Source: Granulicella sibirica (lineage in GTDB: Bacteria > Acidobacteriota > Terriglobia > Terriglobales > Acidobacteriaceae). From it: a DNA stretch of 64,000 nucleotides. Made by a program: the position numbers and the translations under genes. The stretch lies in assembly GCF_004115155.1 (NCBI RefSeq), contig NZ_RDSM01000006.1:140213-204212 (forward strand), written 5' to 3'. The notes under the pieces were generated by a model. The model was not told the origin of the DNA and made no database searches. It was given only the letters and a program-made list of their open reading frames with translations. Below are positions 37,008 through 45,591 of this stretch, in pieces (position 1 is the stretch's first letter; each line of letters starts with the position of its first letter).

Positions 37008-39314
37008 ATGACCATGACACATCAACGATGCACCCTGGCCGTTCTGCTGTGCCTAAGTACACTTGCGCCGGCTCTTATCGCGCAAGGCAATTCCAAGAGG
37101 CCGCTGGACTATGTGAACACGCTGGTTGGAACCGCGCCTCTCGATCAGCCAAAGCTGATCGGCAATGCGCCGCCTCCGGGCGAGCAGTTGTGCTCAGGGT
37201 TCACCAGTCCCGCTGCCACGCTTCCGCACAGCTCCACGGAACTTGGCCCGATCAATGCGAATCTCGATGTGCACTATCTTGCCGGCGTCCGCGCCACCTA
37301 TTTTTACCCAAACCGGATGATCTATGGCTTCTCCACAGGCACAGGCGGCAGCCCGGTCCTTATGCCCGTTGTGGGTGACTTCACCGTGCCGCCCGAGCGC
37401 AGCGGTTCTGTCTATGACAAGTCGCGCGAGAAGGCGTCAGCAGGCTATTACAGCGCCTACCTTGACGACTTCCACACTCAGATTGAAATGACTGCGACCA
37501 CCTGGACCGGCATCTTCCGCATCACGTTTCCCGCGTCGGACCAGGCCAACATCCTCCTTGACCTTCGCCGCAACGGCGGTGCCGTGGAAGTGGTTGGGGA
37601 CCGTACCCTTCGCGGCCACAGCGCAGATGGCAGAAGTTACTTCGTCGCGGAGTTTTCAAGCCCCTTCCGGACCTTCGGCACCTTCAAGCAGAATCCACCA
37701 CGCACGCCGCGCGATCCTCTCATCGGATTCGATGATGTCAATCCCAGCGATCGGTCCATCTCCGGCAACTATGCCGGTGCGTACCTGCGTTTCTCCACCA
37801 CGGACAAGCAGCAGGTCCTGGTGAAGATCGCTTCCGGCACAAGCTATGAGGCTGCCGAAGCGCGCCTGCACGCGGAGCAGCCAGGATGGGACTTCGATGC
37901 GATACATCGTCAGGCGGAAGGGGCGTGGGCAACCAAGCTAAACGCCATTGAGGTAAAGGGCGGCACGGAAAAGCAGCGGCAGCTTTTTTACTCCTGCCTG
38001 TACCACTCGCTGTACAGCCCTCGCCTTCTCGCACGCAGCGGTGAAGAGTTCAAGAACGCGCAGAATGTCGCTGAGAAAGCGACATACGACCGCTATGGAG
38101 CCGTACCCCTATGGGACACGGGACGCAATCAGATCGTGTTGCTTACGCTTCTCGAACCCCAGACCAAGACGGACATCCTCCGCTCAGAGTTGGACGATGC
38201 GCGCGAACGTGGCTACATGGAAACCTCGTTCCACGGCGACAACGCTGTCTTCATGTATCTCGGAGATTGGGAGCGCGGCCTTACGTTCGATTGGCCCGGC
38301 GCCTACGAGTATCTTCGAAAGAACGCCATGGATCCCAAGGGACCACGCGGGTATCTGGCGGAGTACATGCAGCAGGGTTGGATCTCGGATATCATTCCCG
38401 TCGGCAATCCGAGCCCTCCCTACGCCGGTGGTAAGGCAGGCGCGGCCACCACACTCGAATACAGTTGGGACGACTATGCGCTTGCCCTGTATGCGAAGAA
38501 ACTGGGCAAGACAGACGACTACACCATGTTCCTGCAGCGCGCGCATAACTACAGGAACGTCTTCGATCCTTCCGTGGGGTTCATCCGCGGTCGCACACAG
38601 GACGGCGCGTGGATCTCTCCGTTTGATCCGCGCGAACCGTATTACAACTTCATGATGAAGGAAGCCTCGGGATGGTCGACACTCTGGCTCGTCCCCCAGG
38701 ATGTGCAGGGGCTTGAGACTCTTCTGGGTGGCCGCGAGAAATTTGCTGCCAAGCTGGATGAGTTCTTCTCCACACCGTACACCGCCAAGGGCATCTGCAG
38801 GGATTGCACCGGAGTGATTGGTCAATATGTGCACGGCAATCAACCCGACCAGGAGGCCGCCTATTATTACGACTGGGCAGGCCAGCCGTGGAAGACGCAG
38901 GAACTTACGCGAAGGATCCTTGCGCAGATGTACGGCAGCGACCGATATGGATTGGCGTTTCCGGGCATGGACGACCAGGGCTCGACCTCGTCCTGGTACG
39001 TGATGAGCGCCCTGGGCTTTTACCCCGTGGATCCCTCAAGCCCGAACTACATTCTGGGCAGCCCCATCTTCGATGAGGCCACACTCCACATGGGCAACGG
39101 TCACGACTTCAAGGTGGTTGCGAAGAACAACTCCGCCGGGAACCAGTACATCCAGTCCGCAACGTTGAACGGCAAAGCATGGAACAAAACCTGGTTCAGC
39201 CACGCCGACGTTGCAGATGGAGCTGTGCTTGTTCTTACCATGGGGCCGCAACCAAATCGGCAATGGGCAAGCGCTCCGGATGCTGCGCCGCCGTCGATGT
39301 CCGACAGCCGCTGA
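37008..39314 (+). CDS. GH92 family enzyme with Gln at the general-acid position (second copy)
   Basis: 768 aa with a Sec leader (TLAVLLCLSTLAPALIAQG). GH92 marks: RPLDYVNTLVGTAP, GTEKQRQLFYSCLYHSLYSP, EYSWDDYALALYAKKL, GMDDQGSTSSWYVMSALGFYPVD. The acid motif reads GNQPDQEAAYYYDW, with Gln612 instead of Glu. The N-terminal jelly-roll region is closer to the GH92 at 17484 (APPPGEQLCSGFTSPAATLP compared with PAPGEELYSGTVNPCAMVP) than to the GH92 at 32702, so the substitution is present in two different subgroups. It may act on mannosyl-phosphate or another activated glycoside. It sits in the main operon 41 bases after the isomerase. Confidence 0.9.
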   Translation: MTMTHQRCTLAVLLCLSTLAPALIAQGNSKRPLDYVNTLVGTAPLDQPKLIGNAPPPGEQLCSGFTSPAATLPHSSTELGPINANLDVHYLAGVRATYFYPNRMIYGFSTGTGGSPVLMPVVGDFTVPPERSGSVYDKSREKASAGYYSAYLDDFHTQIEMTATTWTGIFRITFPASDQANILLDLRRNGGAVEVVGDRTLRGHSADGRSYFVAEFSSPFRTFGTFKQNPPRTPRDPLIGFDDVNPSDRSISGNYAGAYLRFSTTDKQQVLVKIASGTSYEAAEARLHAEQPGWDFDAIHRQAEGAWATKLNAIEVKGGTEKQRQLFYSCLYHSLYSPRLLARSGEEFKNAQNVAEKATYDRYGAVPLWDTGRNQIVLLTLLEPQTKTDILRSELDDARERGYMETSFHGDNAVFMYLGDWERGLTFDWPGAYEYLRKNAMDPKGPRGYLAEYMQQGWISDIIPVGNPSPPYAGGKAGAATTLEYSWDDYALALYAKKLGKTDDYTMFLQRAHNYRNVFDPSVGFIRGRTQDGAWISPFDPREPYYNFMMKEASGWSTLWLVPQDVQGLETLLGGREKFAAKLDEFFSTPYTAKGICRDCTGVIGQYVHGNQPDQEAAYYYDWAGQPWKTQELTRRILAQMYGSDRYGLAFPGMDDQGSTSSWYVMSALGFYPVDPSSPNYILGSPIFDEATLHMGNGHDFKVVAKNNSAGNQYIQSATLNGKAWNKTWFSHADVADGAVLVLTMGPQPNRQWASAPDAAPPSMSDSR

Positions 39315-39326
39315 AAAGAACGTTGG

Positions 39327-41261
39327 ATGTTGGGGCAGGTCGTACCAGAACGATGTAGTGAAAGGGTGTCACTCTTGACAAGCTTGTTGCCAACCATCCC
39401 GTTCCTTTCCAGCTTGCCAAAGCTTCGTGTATTAGTCGCCTCATGTGTCTGGGTGGGACTTACGCTGTCTGCAGCTGCGCAGCAACCGTTCCAGACGCTC
39501 CTGGTCGGGGTCGATCATCGGGCCGATGTTACAAGTCTCAACGGTGACTGGCACTACCTTGTCGACTATCCGCCCTTCCGCGCGCTCTATACGGGAAGCG
39601 GCGCGATTAATGATCGCGGCTATGCCATGAACAGCCACCCGGACATCACGAGCGGGCCACACAATGACGAATACGACTTTGCCACGGCTCCTACCCTGAA
39701 GGTTCCCGGTGACTGGAACACCCAGGTTCCCCAGTTGTTCAACTATGAGGGAGTCCTCTTCTACGAGCGCGATTTTGATACCACCCCCAAATCCGGCACC
39801 CGCACCTTTCTGCACATCGGAGCGGCCAACTACCGCTCGCATATATGGGTGAATCGGAAGCGGGTCTGCGATCACGAAGGCGGCTTCACTCCATTTGACT
39901 GTGAACTGACAGGTGTCCTGCATGCGGGATCGAACTTCGTTGTGATCGGGGTCGATGCCAACCGACTGCAGGACGGCATTCCATCCGTTGGATATGACTG
40001 GTTTAACTACGGCGGACTGACCCGAGACGTTTCGCTGGTCACCGTGCCTGCCGCCTTCATTGACGACTACGACGTCCATCTTGCCCATGGTTCTTCCTGG
40101 CAGCCGGGCAACACGGAGTTGTCGGGATACGTGCATGTGCTGGGTGCGGCCGCTGGAACGTCCGTTACCGTTGACATCCCTGAAGCACGAGCCAGGACCT
40201 CTGCCACCACAGATGCCGAGGGCAACGCACGGTTCAGTGTGAAGGCCGCGCGCCTCTCGCTTTGGTCACCTGACTCGCCGAAGCTCTACAAAGTGACTCT
40301 TTCCTCAGGCACAGACAGGCTGACGGACGAAATTGGCTTTCGCGACATTCGTGTGGATGGTATCCGCATTCTGCTCAATGGCAAGGCGGTCTTTCTCAAA
40401 AGGGTGAACCTCCACGCAGAGGCGCCCATCCGGGGAGGCCGGGCAAACAACGATCAGGACGCGGCCACCATGTTCGGCTACCTGAAGGACCTGAACGCCA
40501 ACTTTGTTCGGTTGTGCCACTATCCCCATGACGAGCGCATGACACGCACCGCAGACCGTGAAGGCATCATGGTCTGGTCCGAAATACCGAATTACTGGGA
40601 CATCTCGTTCAAGAAGCCGGAGGTGTACGCGAAATCGTCTGCCATGTTGAAGGAGATGATTCGGCGCGACCGCAACAAGGCTTCCGTGATCCTGTGGTCT
40701 CTCTCAAACGAAACGGGCAACAAGCCCGAACGCACGAAGTTCCTGGCCGGCCTTGCTGCTGAAGCACGGCAGATGGATCCCACGCGCCTGATTACTTCTG
40801 CCCTGAATACCGACCGCAGAGAAGGCGGCAAGGGAATCCTGGAGGATCCACTCACCGATCTTCTAGACGTAGTTGGTATGAATGAGTACATGGGCTGGTA
40901 CGGGGACAAAACGGAGGACGCCGATACCATCCAGTGGACGCTTCCGCAGAAGCCATTCATCATGAGCGAATTCGGGGCAGAAGCCCGGCTGGGCAACCAT
41001 GGTCCTGTAACGCGGCGCTGGACTGAGGAGCAGCAGGCGTATATCTACAAGCATCAGCTCGTCATGTTCGCAAAGATCCCGCAACTTCGCGGAACCACGC
41101 CTTGGGTGCTGTTGGATTTCCGCTCCACAACCCGTAACATACCGATTCTGCAGGATGGGTATAACCGCAAAGGTTTGCTCTCGGATGACGGGAGGAAGAA
41201 ACAGGCCTTCTTCATCATGCAGAAGGCGTACAAAGAGAACACGGTGGGCAAGCCTGAATAG
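39327..41261 (+). CDS. GH2 beta-glucuronidase-like glycoside hydrolase
   Basis: A 644 aa frame; the signal peptide (LRVLVASCVWVGLTLSAAAQ) starts about 33 residues in, so the true start may be the GTG at 39366 or TTG at 39375. This compact three-domain GH2 lacks the C-terminal extensions of the others and is closest in style to beta-glucuronidases (SLNGDWHYLVDYPP, LHIGAANYRSHIWVN, NYGGLTRDVSL, NANFVRLCHYPHDE). Acid/base Glu462 lies in WSLSNETGN and nucleophile Glu548 in MSEFGAEA. It is the last gene of the main operon. Glucuronidase against galactosidase activity cannot be settled by eye. Confidence 0.9.
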   Translation: MLGQVVPERCSERVSLLTSLLPTIPFLSSLPKLRVLVASCVWVGLTLSAAAQQPFQTLLVGVDHRADVTSLNGDWHYLVDYPPFRALYTGSGAINDRGYAMNSHPDITSGPHNDEYDFATAPTLKVPGDWNTQVPQLFNYEGVLFYERDFDTTPKSGTRTFLHIGAANYRSHIWVNRKRVCDHEGGFTPFDCELTGVLHAGSNFVVIGVDANRLQDGIPSVGYDWFNYGGLTRDVSLVTVPAAFIDDYDVHLAHGSSWQPGNTELSGYVHVLGAAAGTSVTVDIPEARARTSATTDAEGNARFSVKAARLSLWSPDSPKLYKVTLSSGTDRLTDEIGFRDIRVDGIRILLNGKAVFLKRVNLHAEAPIRGGRANNDQDAATMFGYLKDLNANFVRLCHYPHDERMTRTADREGIMVWSEIPNYWDISFKKPEVYAKSSAMLKEMIRRDRNKASVILWSLSNETGNKPERTKFLAGLAAEARQMDPTRLITSALNTDRREGGKGILEDPLTDLLDVVGMNEYMGWYGDKTEDADTIQWTLPQKPFIMSEFGAEARLGNHGPVTRRWTEEQQAYIYKHQLVMFAKIPQLRGTTPWVLLDFRSTTRNIPILQDGYNRKGLLSDDGRKKQAFFIMQKAYKENTVGKPE

Positions 41262-41278
41262 AGCGCGGCATCGCGCTC
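41261..41278 (+). terminator. Hairpin at the end of the main hydrolase operon
   Basis: GAGCGCG-GCAT-CGCGCTC, a seven-base GC-rich stem with a tetraloop, starts at the last base of the final stop codon. No U-run follows, so it may serve as a 3' end stabiliser or a weak terminator. Confidence 0.4.
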
Positions 41279-41642
41279 GCGGCCGGAGCTGTCCTCAAAC
41301 TACGCGTGCATCCTGCTCGTTACATCAAGGTTCAGCGCAGGTGAGTGCGTCAATTGAAGGAACCCGTGGCTGCACATTCCTCCGAACGATGACAAACGTC
41401 GCGCGGTAGCTTCGCCGTCATTATGGCGTTATCGATCACCTGTGCCTACCTGGTATCTCCGGGTCATGTTTGAGAACCATTGACATCGGCTTTTCTAAAT
41501 TGCGTTCAGCTGCCCATCGATTTCAGAATGCTCTCAAAGAGCAGCCCAATGCAACGGATCACTTACCAAGCTTCGCTCATGCAAGATAGGTGGTATGTGG
41601 AACCCTAGCCGGGCGCACATACCACCCCTTTCCGCAACGCGG
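41262..41642. other. Convergent intergenic region
   Basis: 381 bases between the ends of the main operon and the TonB receptor gene. It holds two hairpins (listed separately) and no recognisable gene. Confidence 0.5.
41589..41626 (-). terminator. Hairpin downstream of TonB receptor gene
   Basis: GGTGGTATGTG and CACATACCACC form a perfect 11-base stem around a 16-base loop, 17 bases past the stop of the minus-strand receptor gene. No U-tract is present, but position and stem strength suggest termination or mRNA protection. Confidence 0.55.
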
Positions 41643-44600
41643 TTAGAAGATCAGCTTTGCGCCCAACTGCAACTGCCGTGGTGGGTAAGCGCCATTCAGA
41701 CGGCCGAACCCGCTGTCGGAGATGTTGGAGTCCAGGCCGGAGTAGTTGGTCTTATTTAGCACATTGAACGCATCCGCCTGAATCTTCAGCCGCAACGGCT
41801 CCCGGAAGGCGAAGAACTTCGAGACCGTCACGTCGCCCTGCTCCAGGCCGGGGAGAATGACGGTTCCAACGCCGGAGTTGCCGAAGCGTCCCGTCGGCGC
41901 CGGCGCAAATGCGGCCGGGTTAAGCCACTGCGCCTGGTGAGAGGCGAGTGTAAACCGGTTGTCTTTCAGGTACATTGCGCCACCCAGATAATCGGCCCTG
42001 CGGCCCCCGGTTGCCGTGTTGCCGGAGATGGTCTGGTACGGTCCGCTCTGGATACGTGCCACGGCGACGATCTGGAAGCCGCCGATCGTCTCATGCAGGA
42101 TCGCGTTCGTCCGGAACGAAGGAAGCTGCCAAACAACGGTCCCCACAAACGCGTGCCGCCGGTCAATGCCCAGCTCGCCGTAGTTGTACTGCAGGCTTCT
42201 CCAGTTCGCGGTGTCGCCGCCGTTGCTGGATGAATCACCCAGGGCCTTTGCGTAGGTGTAGCTCACCGTGTAGTTCAGCTGGCCCTTGCGTTTGGTCAGG
42301 TAGACCTGCAAGGAGTTGTAGTTGGTATTGGAATCACTCCGGTTTTGGGTGATGCCCGAGAAGCCTTTGTACGGGTTGAAGTAGTTGGTGCTGTAGGAGA
42401 GATCTGCCGCAACCGCGGTGAGGTCCGGATAGTTGATGTTGGGGGAACGCAGCAGGTGGTGGCCCACATTGCCGACATACGTAGTCTCCATCAGCATTCC
42501 AAGCGGCAGTTCCTGCTGTACACCAAGGCTGTACTGCTCTACATAGGGGTTCTTCAGGTTGGGATCGATGGCGCTGATACCCGCCTGCAGGCCGGTGTTG
42601 TTCGGTGTACCGGCGCTGATGTTGTTCAGGTTGGCAAGATCAAATTCAACATTCTGAGAGTATGGCTGAAGGTTCACCTGACTGAAGCCTACGTTTCCCT
42701 CGGTGCGGTAGTAGAAGGTTCCAAAGCCTCCGCGGACCGAGATCTTCTCCGTCGGCGCATATGCGAAACCGATACGCGGACCGAATGCGCCATGCATGTG
42801 ATACAGGCCTCTCGGGGCCACGGCCGGAATCAGGCCATACGCTGCGGTGTTGATGTTGGGAACGCGGGACAGCTGGTCGGACGGAATCGGATCCGCGGTA
42901 CGGACGAGTCCATTGAACGGGTTACCCGTGCCGGGCACCACCTTGCCGGTCGTTAATACCGTGATCGCATTCGCCGGTACATAGTAGGAAGGGTCGAAGT
43001 TGCCATAGTTGTTTGCCTGCGTATACATGGGCAGCAGATCCTGCCAACGAAGTCCGAACTCAAAGCTTAGTTGCCGGGCCGCTTTCCATGTGTCCTGTAC
43101 GAAAGCCTCAGGCTGACTGAAGCGGAAGTGCCCGACCGGATCGGCATTTGCTTCCGTGTAGCTGCTGAACTGCCCAAGCAATGCATCGGCAATTGCCAGA
43201 CCACTGGTCTTGGAGTTGCCGCTGGTGGTGAAGTTGAGGTTGCCATTGTAATTGGGCCGTCCATTCTGATCGACGCGGTTCCGGATATAAATGCCGCCGA
43301 ACTTGATGAGGTGATTCCCCTTGACGATCGACACCGTGTCCCCAGCTTGGATATCCGTTGTCGGTGAGAAGAGCGAAAAGTATGGACCGGAGAATCCGCT
43401 GAATCCGGTCACGCTTACTGATGGGATACCGTTCGGGTATTCGCCAGCCCCGGGAAAGAGCTTGTTGTACTGAAACCCATAGGTCGATCGTTCCCAGTTC
43501 CTGCCGTAGGGGGGAACGTGCTGAGACACAAAACTAAAGTTGAACGTAGCCTGATTGATGATGTTCGGCCGCACATTCCATGTCTCCGACACAAGGTAGC
43601 TCTGTCCCGGGCGATTACGCGTCGTGGGCACCGTGGGCAGACCGCCACTGGAGAAAGTACCAAATGGGTCGATCAGGCTATTGTGATCGCTGATCCAGCG
43701 TCCGAAGATGAAGTTCTTGTCGTTGATCCTGTAGTCGAGCCGAACGATATCTTCGCGGAAGTTCAGCGGGTTCGACGGTGTCAGTATCAGGTTATTGCTG
43801 GGGAGTGAAGCCACACCCGCAGGCGAGTCAGTGAAAGCGCCGGTCTTTGTGAAAGTGCTGTACACGTTTTCTATCGCCTTGCCGTCCGGCGTGATGTAGG
43901 GCCCGATGTTGTTTCCGGGGATCGGCGTCGTCGTTCCCGGAAAGACCAGTTGAAGCGGCTTGCCGCCGGACATGAGGCCCGCGAAGTTGCCACCCAGCAT
44001 GGCCGTGCTCGGCACGCTCAGGGTCGTGGGATTTTGCTGTTGCCGAAGGCGCTTGAACTCTTCTCCCACGAAGAAGAAAAGCCTGTCGTGTTTCAGCGGG
44101 CCTCCAAGAGCGTAGCCGAAATCGTTGTATACGAGGTGTGTCTTGAAGGTAGAGAAGAACGGTGTCGCATCGAATAGATTGTTCCGGAGGGACTCGAAGA
44201 CCACTCCGTGAAAACTGTTCGTTCCGCCCTTGGTCACGATGTTGAAGGCAGGACCCGAGGTGCGCCCATACTCGGCAGAGAAATTCGAGGTCGCGATCTT
44301 TACTTCCTGGATGAAGTCGGGGCCGACATTGTTTACCAGGCTGCCGTTGCTGCCGGAAGCCTGGTTGTAGGCACCGTCCACCGTCAGGTTTGAGGAGTCG
44401 GCACGGTTTCCGTTGCTGGTTTGGTTCACGGACGACAGGCTCGTGGTCACCGAGAACACGTCCGGGTTTGTCACTACCGAGCCCGGTATCAACGTAATCA
44501 GCTGGATGTAGTTTCGCCCGTTGAGCGGCAGATTTTCCACCTGCTTGGTGTCGATGACATGGGCCACTTCGCCGCTGGTCGTGTTCAAGGTCTCGCCAGG

Positions 44601-44981
44601 CGCGGCGGAGACGGTAACCGTTTCAGTCGTTGTTCCAATTTCAAGATGGAAGTCTGACGATACGTGGGCGTCTGCCGTCACGGACAGCCCGGTCCTTTTC
44701 TCGCCCCGGAAGCCTTCTTTCGCAATCTCGATCGCATATTCACCGATGGGAAGATTGGTCTGGACGTAGAATCCACTTGCGTCGGAGATCAACGTCCGCA
44801 CGGCTCGAGTTCCCAGGTTGGTGATCGTGATGGTGGCTCCGGGCACGGCTGCGCCGGATGCATCAGTTACGTTCCCTGCAATTTGCCCTAGCGACGTCTG
44901 GGCGTTGCCTACGGCGACACTGGCAGATAGTAGTGTGGCCGCAAGTGCTATATTTGTCATCCTTATGATCTGATTTCGCAT
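41643..44981 (-). CDS. TonB-dependent receptor with N-terminal carboxypeptidase-regulatory-like domain
   Basis: 1112 aa from the ATG at 44981, which follows CCAGGAGAGCC; the frame is open to 45029 inside the operator. A signal peptide ends near VGNAQ. Next is a Cna-B/CarboxypepD_reg domain (GQIAGNVTDASGAAVPGATITITN, about residues 33-110), then a plug (VENLPLNGRNYIQL, DSSNLTVDGAYNQ) and a 22-strand barrel ending in ...LGAKLIF, a C-terminal aromatic residue typical of outer-membrane proteins. This is the acidobacterial Oar-like receptor type that substitutes for SusC. It probably imports the glycan fragments produced here. A perfect LacI-type operator is placed 34 bases upstream of the start. 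Confidence 0.93.
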   Translation of the reverse strand: MRNQIIRMTNIALAATLLSASVAVGNAQTSLGQIAGNVTDASGAAVPGATITITNLGTRAVRTLISDASGFYVQTNLPIGEYAIEIAKEGFRGEKRTGLSVTADAHVSSDFHLEIGTTTETVTVSAAPGETLNTTSGEVAHVIDTKQVENLPLNGRNYIQLITLIPGSVVTNPDVFSVTTSLSSVNQTSNGNRADSSNLTVDGAYNQASGSNGSLVNNVGPDFIQEVKIATSNFSAEYGRTSGPAFNIVTKGGTNSFHGVVFESLRNNLFDATPFFSTFKTHLVYNDFGYALGGPLKHDRLFFFVGEEFKRLRQQQNPTTLSVPSTAMLGGNFAGLMSGGKPLQLVFPGTTTPIPGNNIGPYITPDGKAIENVYSTFTKTGAFTDSPAGVASLPSNNLILTPSNPLNFREDIVRLDYRINDKNFIFGRWISDHNSLIDPFGTFSSGGLPTVPTTRNRPGQSYLVSETWNVRPNIINQATFNFSFVSQHVPPYGRNWERSTYGFQYNKLFPGAGEYPNGIPSVSVTGFSGFSGPYFSLFSPTTDIQAGDTVSIVKGNHLIKFGGIYIRNRVDQNGRPNYNGNLNFTTSGNSKTSGLAIADALLGQFSSYTEANADPVGHFRFSQPEAFVQDTWKAARQLSFEFGLRWQDLLPMYTQANNYGNFDPSYYVPANAITVLTTGKVVPGTGNPFNGLVRTADPIPSDQLSRVPNINTAAYGLIPAVAPRGLYHMHGAFGPRIGFAYAPTEKISVRGGFGTFYYRTEGNVGFSQVNLQPYSQNVEFDLANLNNISAGTPNNTGLQAGISAIDPNLKNPYVEQYSLGVQQELPLGMLMETTYVGNVGHHLLRSPNINYPDLTAVAADLSYSTNYFNPYKGFSGITQNRSDSNTNYNSLQVYLTKRKGQLNYTVSYTYAKALGDSSSNGGDTANWRSLQYNYGELGIDRRHAFVGTVVWQLPSFRTNAILHETIGGFQIVAVARIQSGPYQTISGNTATGGRRADYLGGAMYLKDNRFTLASHQAQWLNPAAFAPAPTGRFGNSGVGTVILPGLEQGDVTVSKFFAFREPLRLKIQADAFNVLNKTNYSGLDSNISDSGFGRLNGAYPPRQLQLGAKLIF

Positions 44982-45014
44982 GGCTCTCCTGGAGTTGAAG
45001 CAGCCTAAGCAGCC

Positions 45015-45028
45015 TGACAACGTTGTCA
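45015..45028. promoter_or_regulatory. LacI-type operator upstream of TonB receptor
   Basis: TGACAACGTTGTCA, a perfect 14-base palindrome, lies just upstream of the receptor start. It is the best copy of the motif also found at 21237 and 27255, so the receptor probably belongs to the same LacI regulon. Confidence 0.8.
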
Positions 45029-45101
45029 TGTTAACTCTTTAGGCTGCGAAGGAACATATGCTCCTCGCGGGTTTGCTGTCAACGAGGAACCGATGAATTA
45101 T

Positions 45102-45113
45102 CAAAACGTTTTG
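45102..45113. promoter_or_regulatory. LacI-family-like palindrome, second type
   Basis: CAAAACGTTTTG is a perfect palindrome with a central CG, typical of LacI/GalR operators but with arms different from TGACAACGTTGTCA. It lies about 120 bases upstream of the receptor start and 480 bases upstream of the GH2 gene. Confidence 0.45.
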
Positions 45114-45489
45114 CAAATCCCAGATCCCGTCCAAGGGCGCGTGCTTGGTGAGCAGACTCACATACCTAGCCTCGTTGCGAAAAGCGGGCTGGCTTTGGCC
45201 GCAGAGGGTCATGTGCCAGAAGACGAGGCGGCGGCATTGCTTTCTGCTCAACACCTCAATTCTTACCGCCCGGTCGTCACCGCGACGTACACCGGCCAGA
45301 GCTATATCCTCCAAAGAAGTCAGAAGCGTACCGTCTGGTATCCGCGCCCAGCAGAACCGTCAGTGCATCCGATTCTCCGGCGACAATGCAACCCGCGTCG
45401 ACGTGAAGCGCTCGTGCGCTCCGGGCTAAGGCAGGACCGGAGCCAGAGCCTTTCGCGTATGGCAAAATGGCTCCCGTTCGGCGTAATCT

Positions 45490-45501
45490 TGAAACGTTTC
45501 A
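45490..45501. promoter_or_regulatory. LacI-family-like palindrome, second type, near GH2 start
   Basis: TGAAACGTTTCA, a perfect 12-base palindrome about 90 bases upstream of the GH2 gene at 45592. Its A-rich arms group it with 45102 more than with the TGACAACG sites. It may be bound by a different LacI-type protein. Confidence 0.5.
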
Positions 45502-45591
45502 CGCGGTATGGGTGGGTTGTCTTTGCCTTAAGTTATCTGTATGCCTTACGATGAAGGTTTTTCTTGAACTTTATTGCCTTCGGAGATGCCT

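Larger units (their letters stand above)
45030..45591. other. Divergent promoter region between TonB receptor and GH2 gene
   Basis: About 560 bases without a convincing gene. A frame at 45093-45554 shows no family pattern and overlaps a similar antisense frame. It holds two further LacI-style palindromes (45102 and 45490). Confidence 0.5.

Noticed and set aside
39376..39389. TGACAAGCTTGTTG as a possible fourth LacI site
   Set aside because: The centre is GC instead of CG and only 10 of 14 bases match. It lies within the signal-peptide region of the GH2 gene inside the operon.
45093..45554. A 153-codon frame in the TonB/GH2 promoter region
   Set aside because: No family pattern and mixed composition, it covers both operator palindromes, and an antisense frame of equal quality overlaps it.
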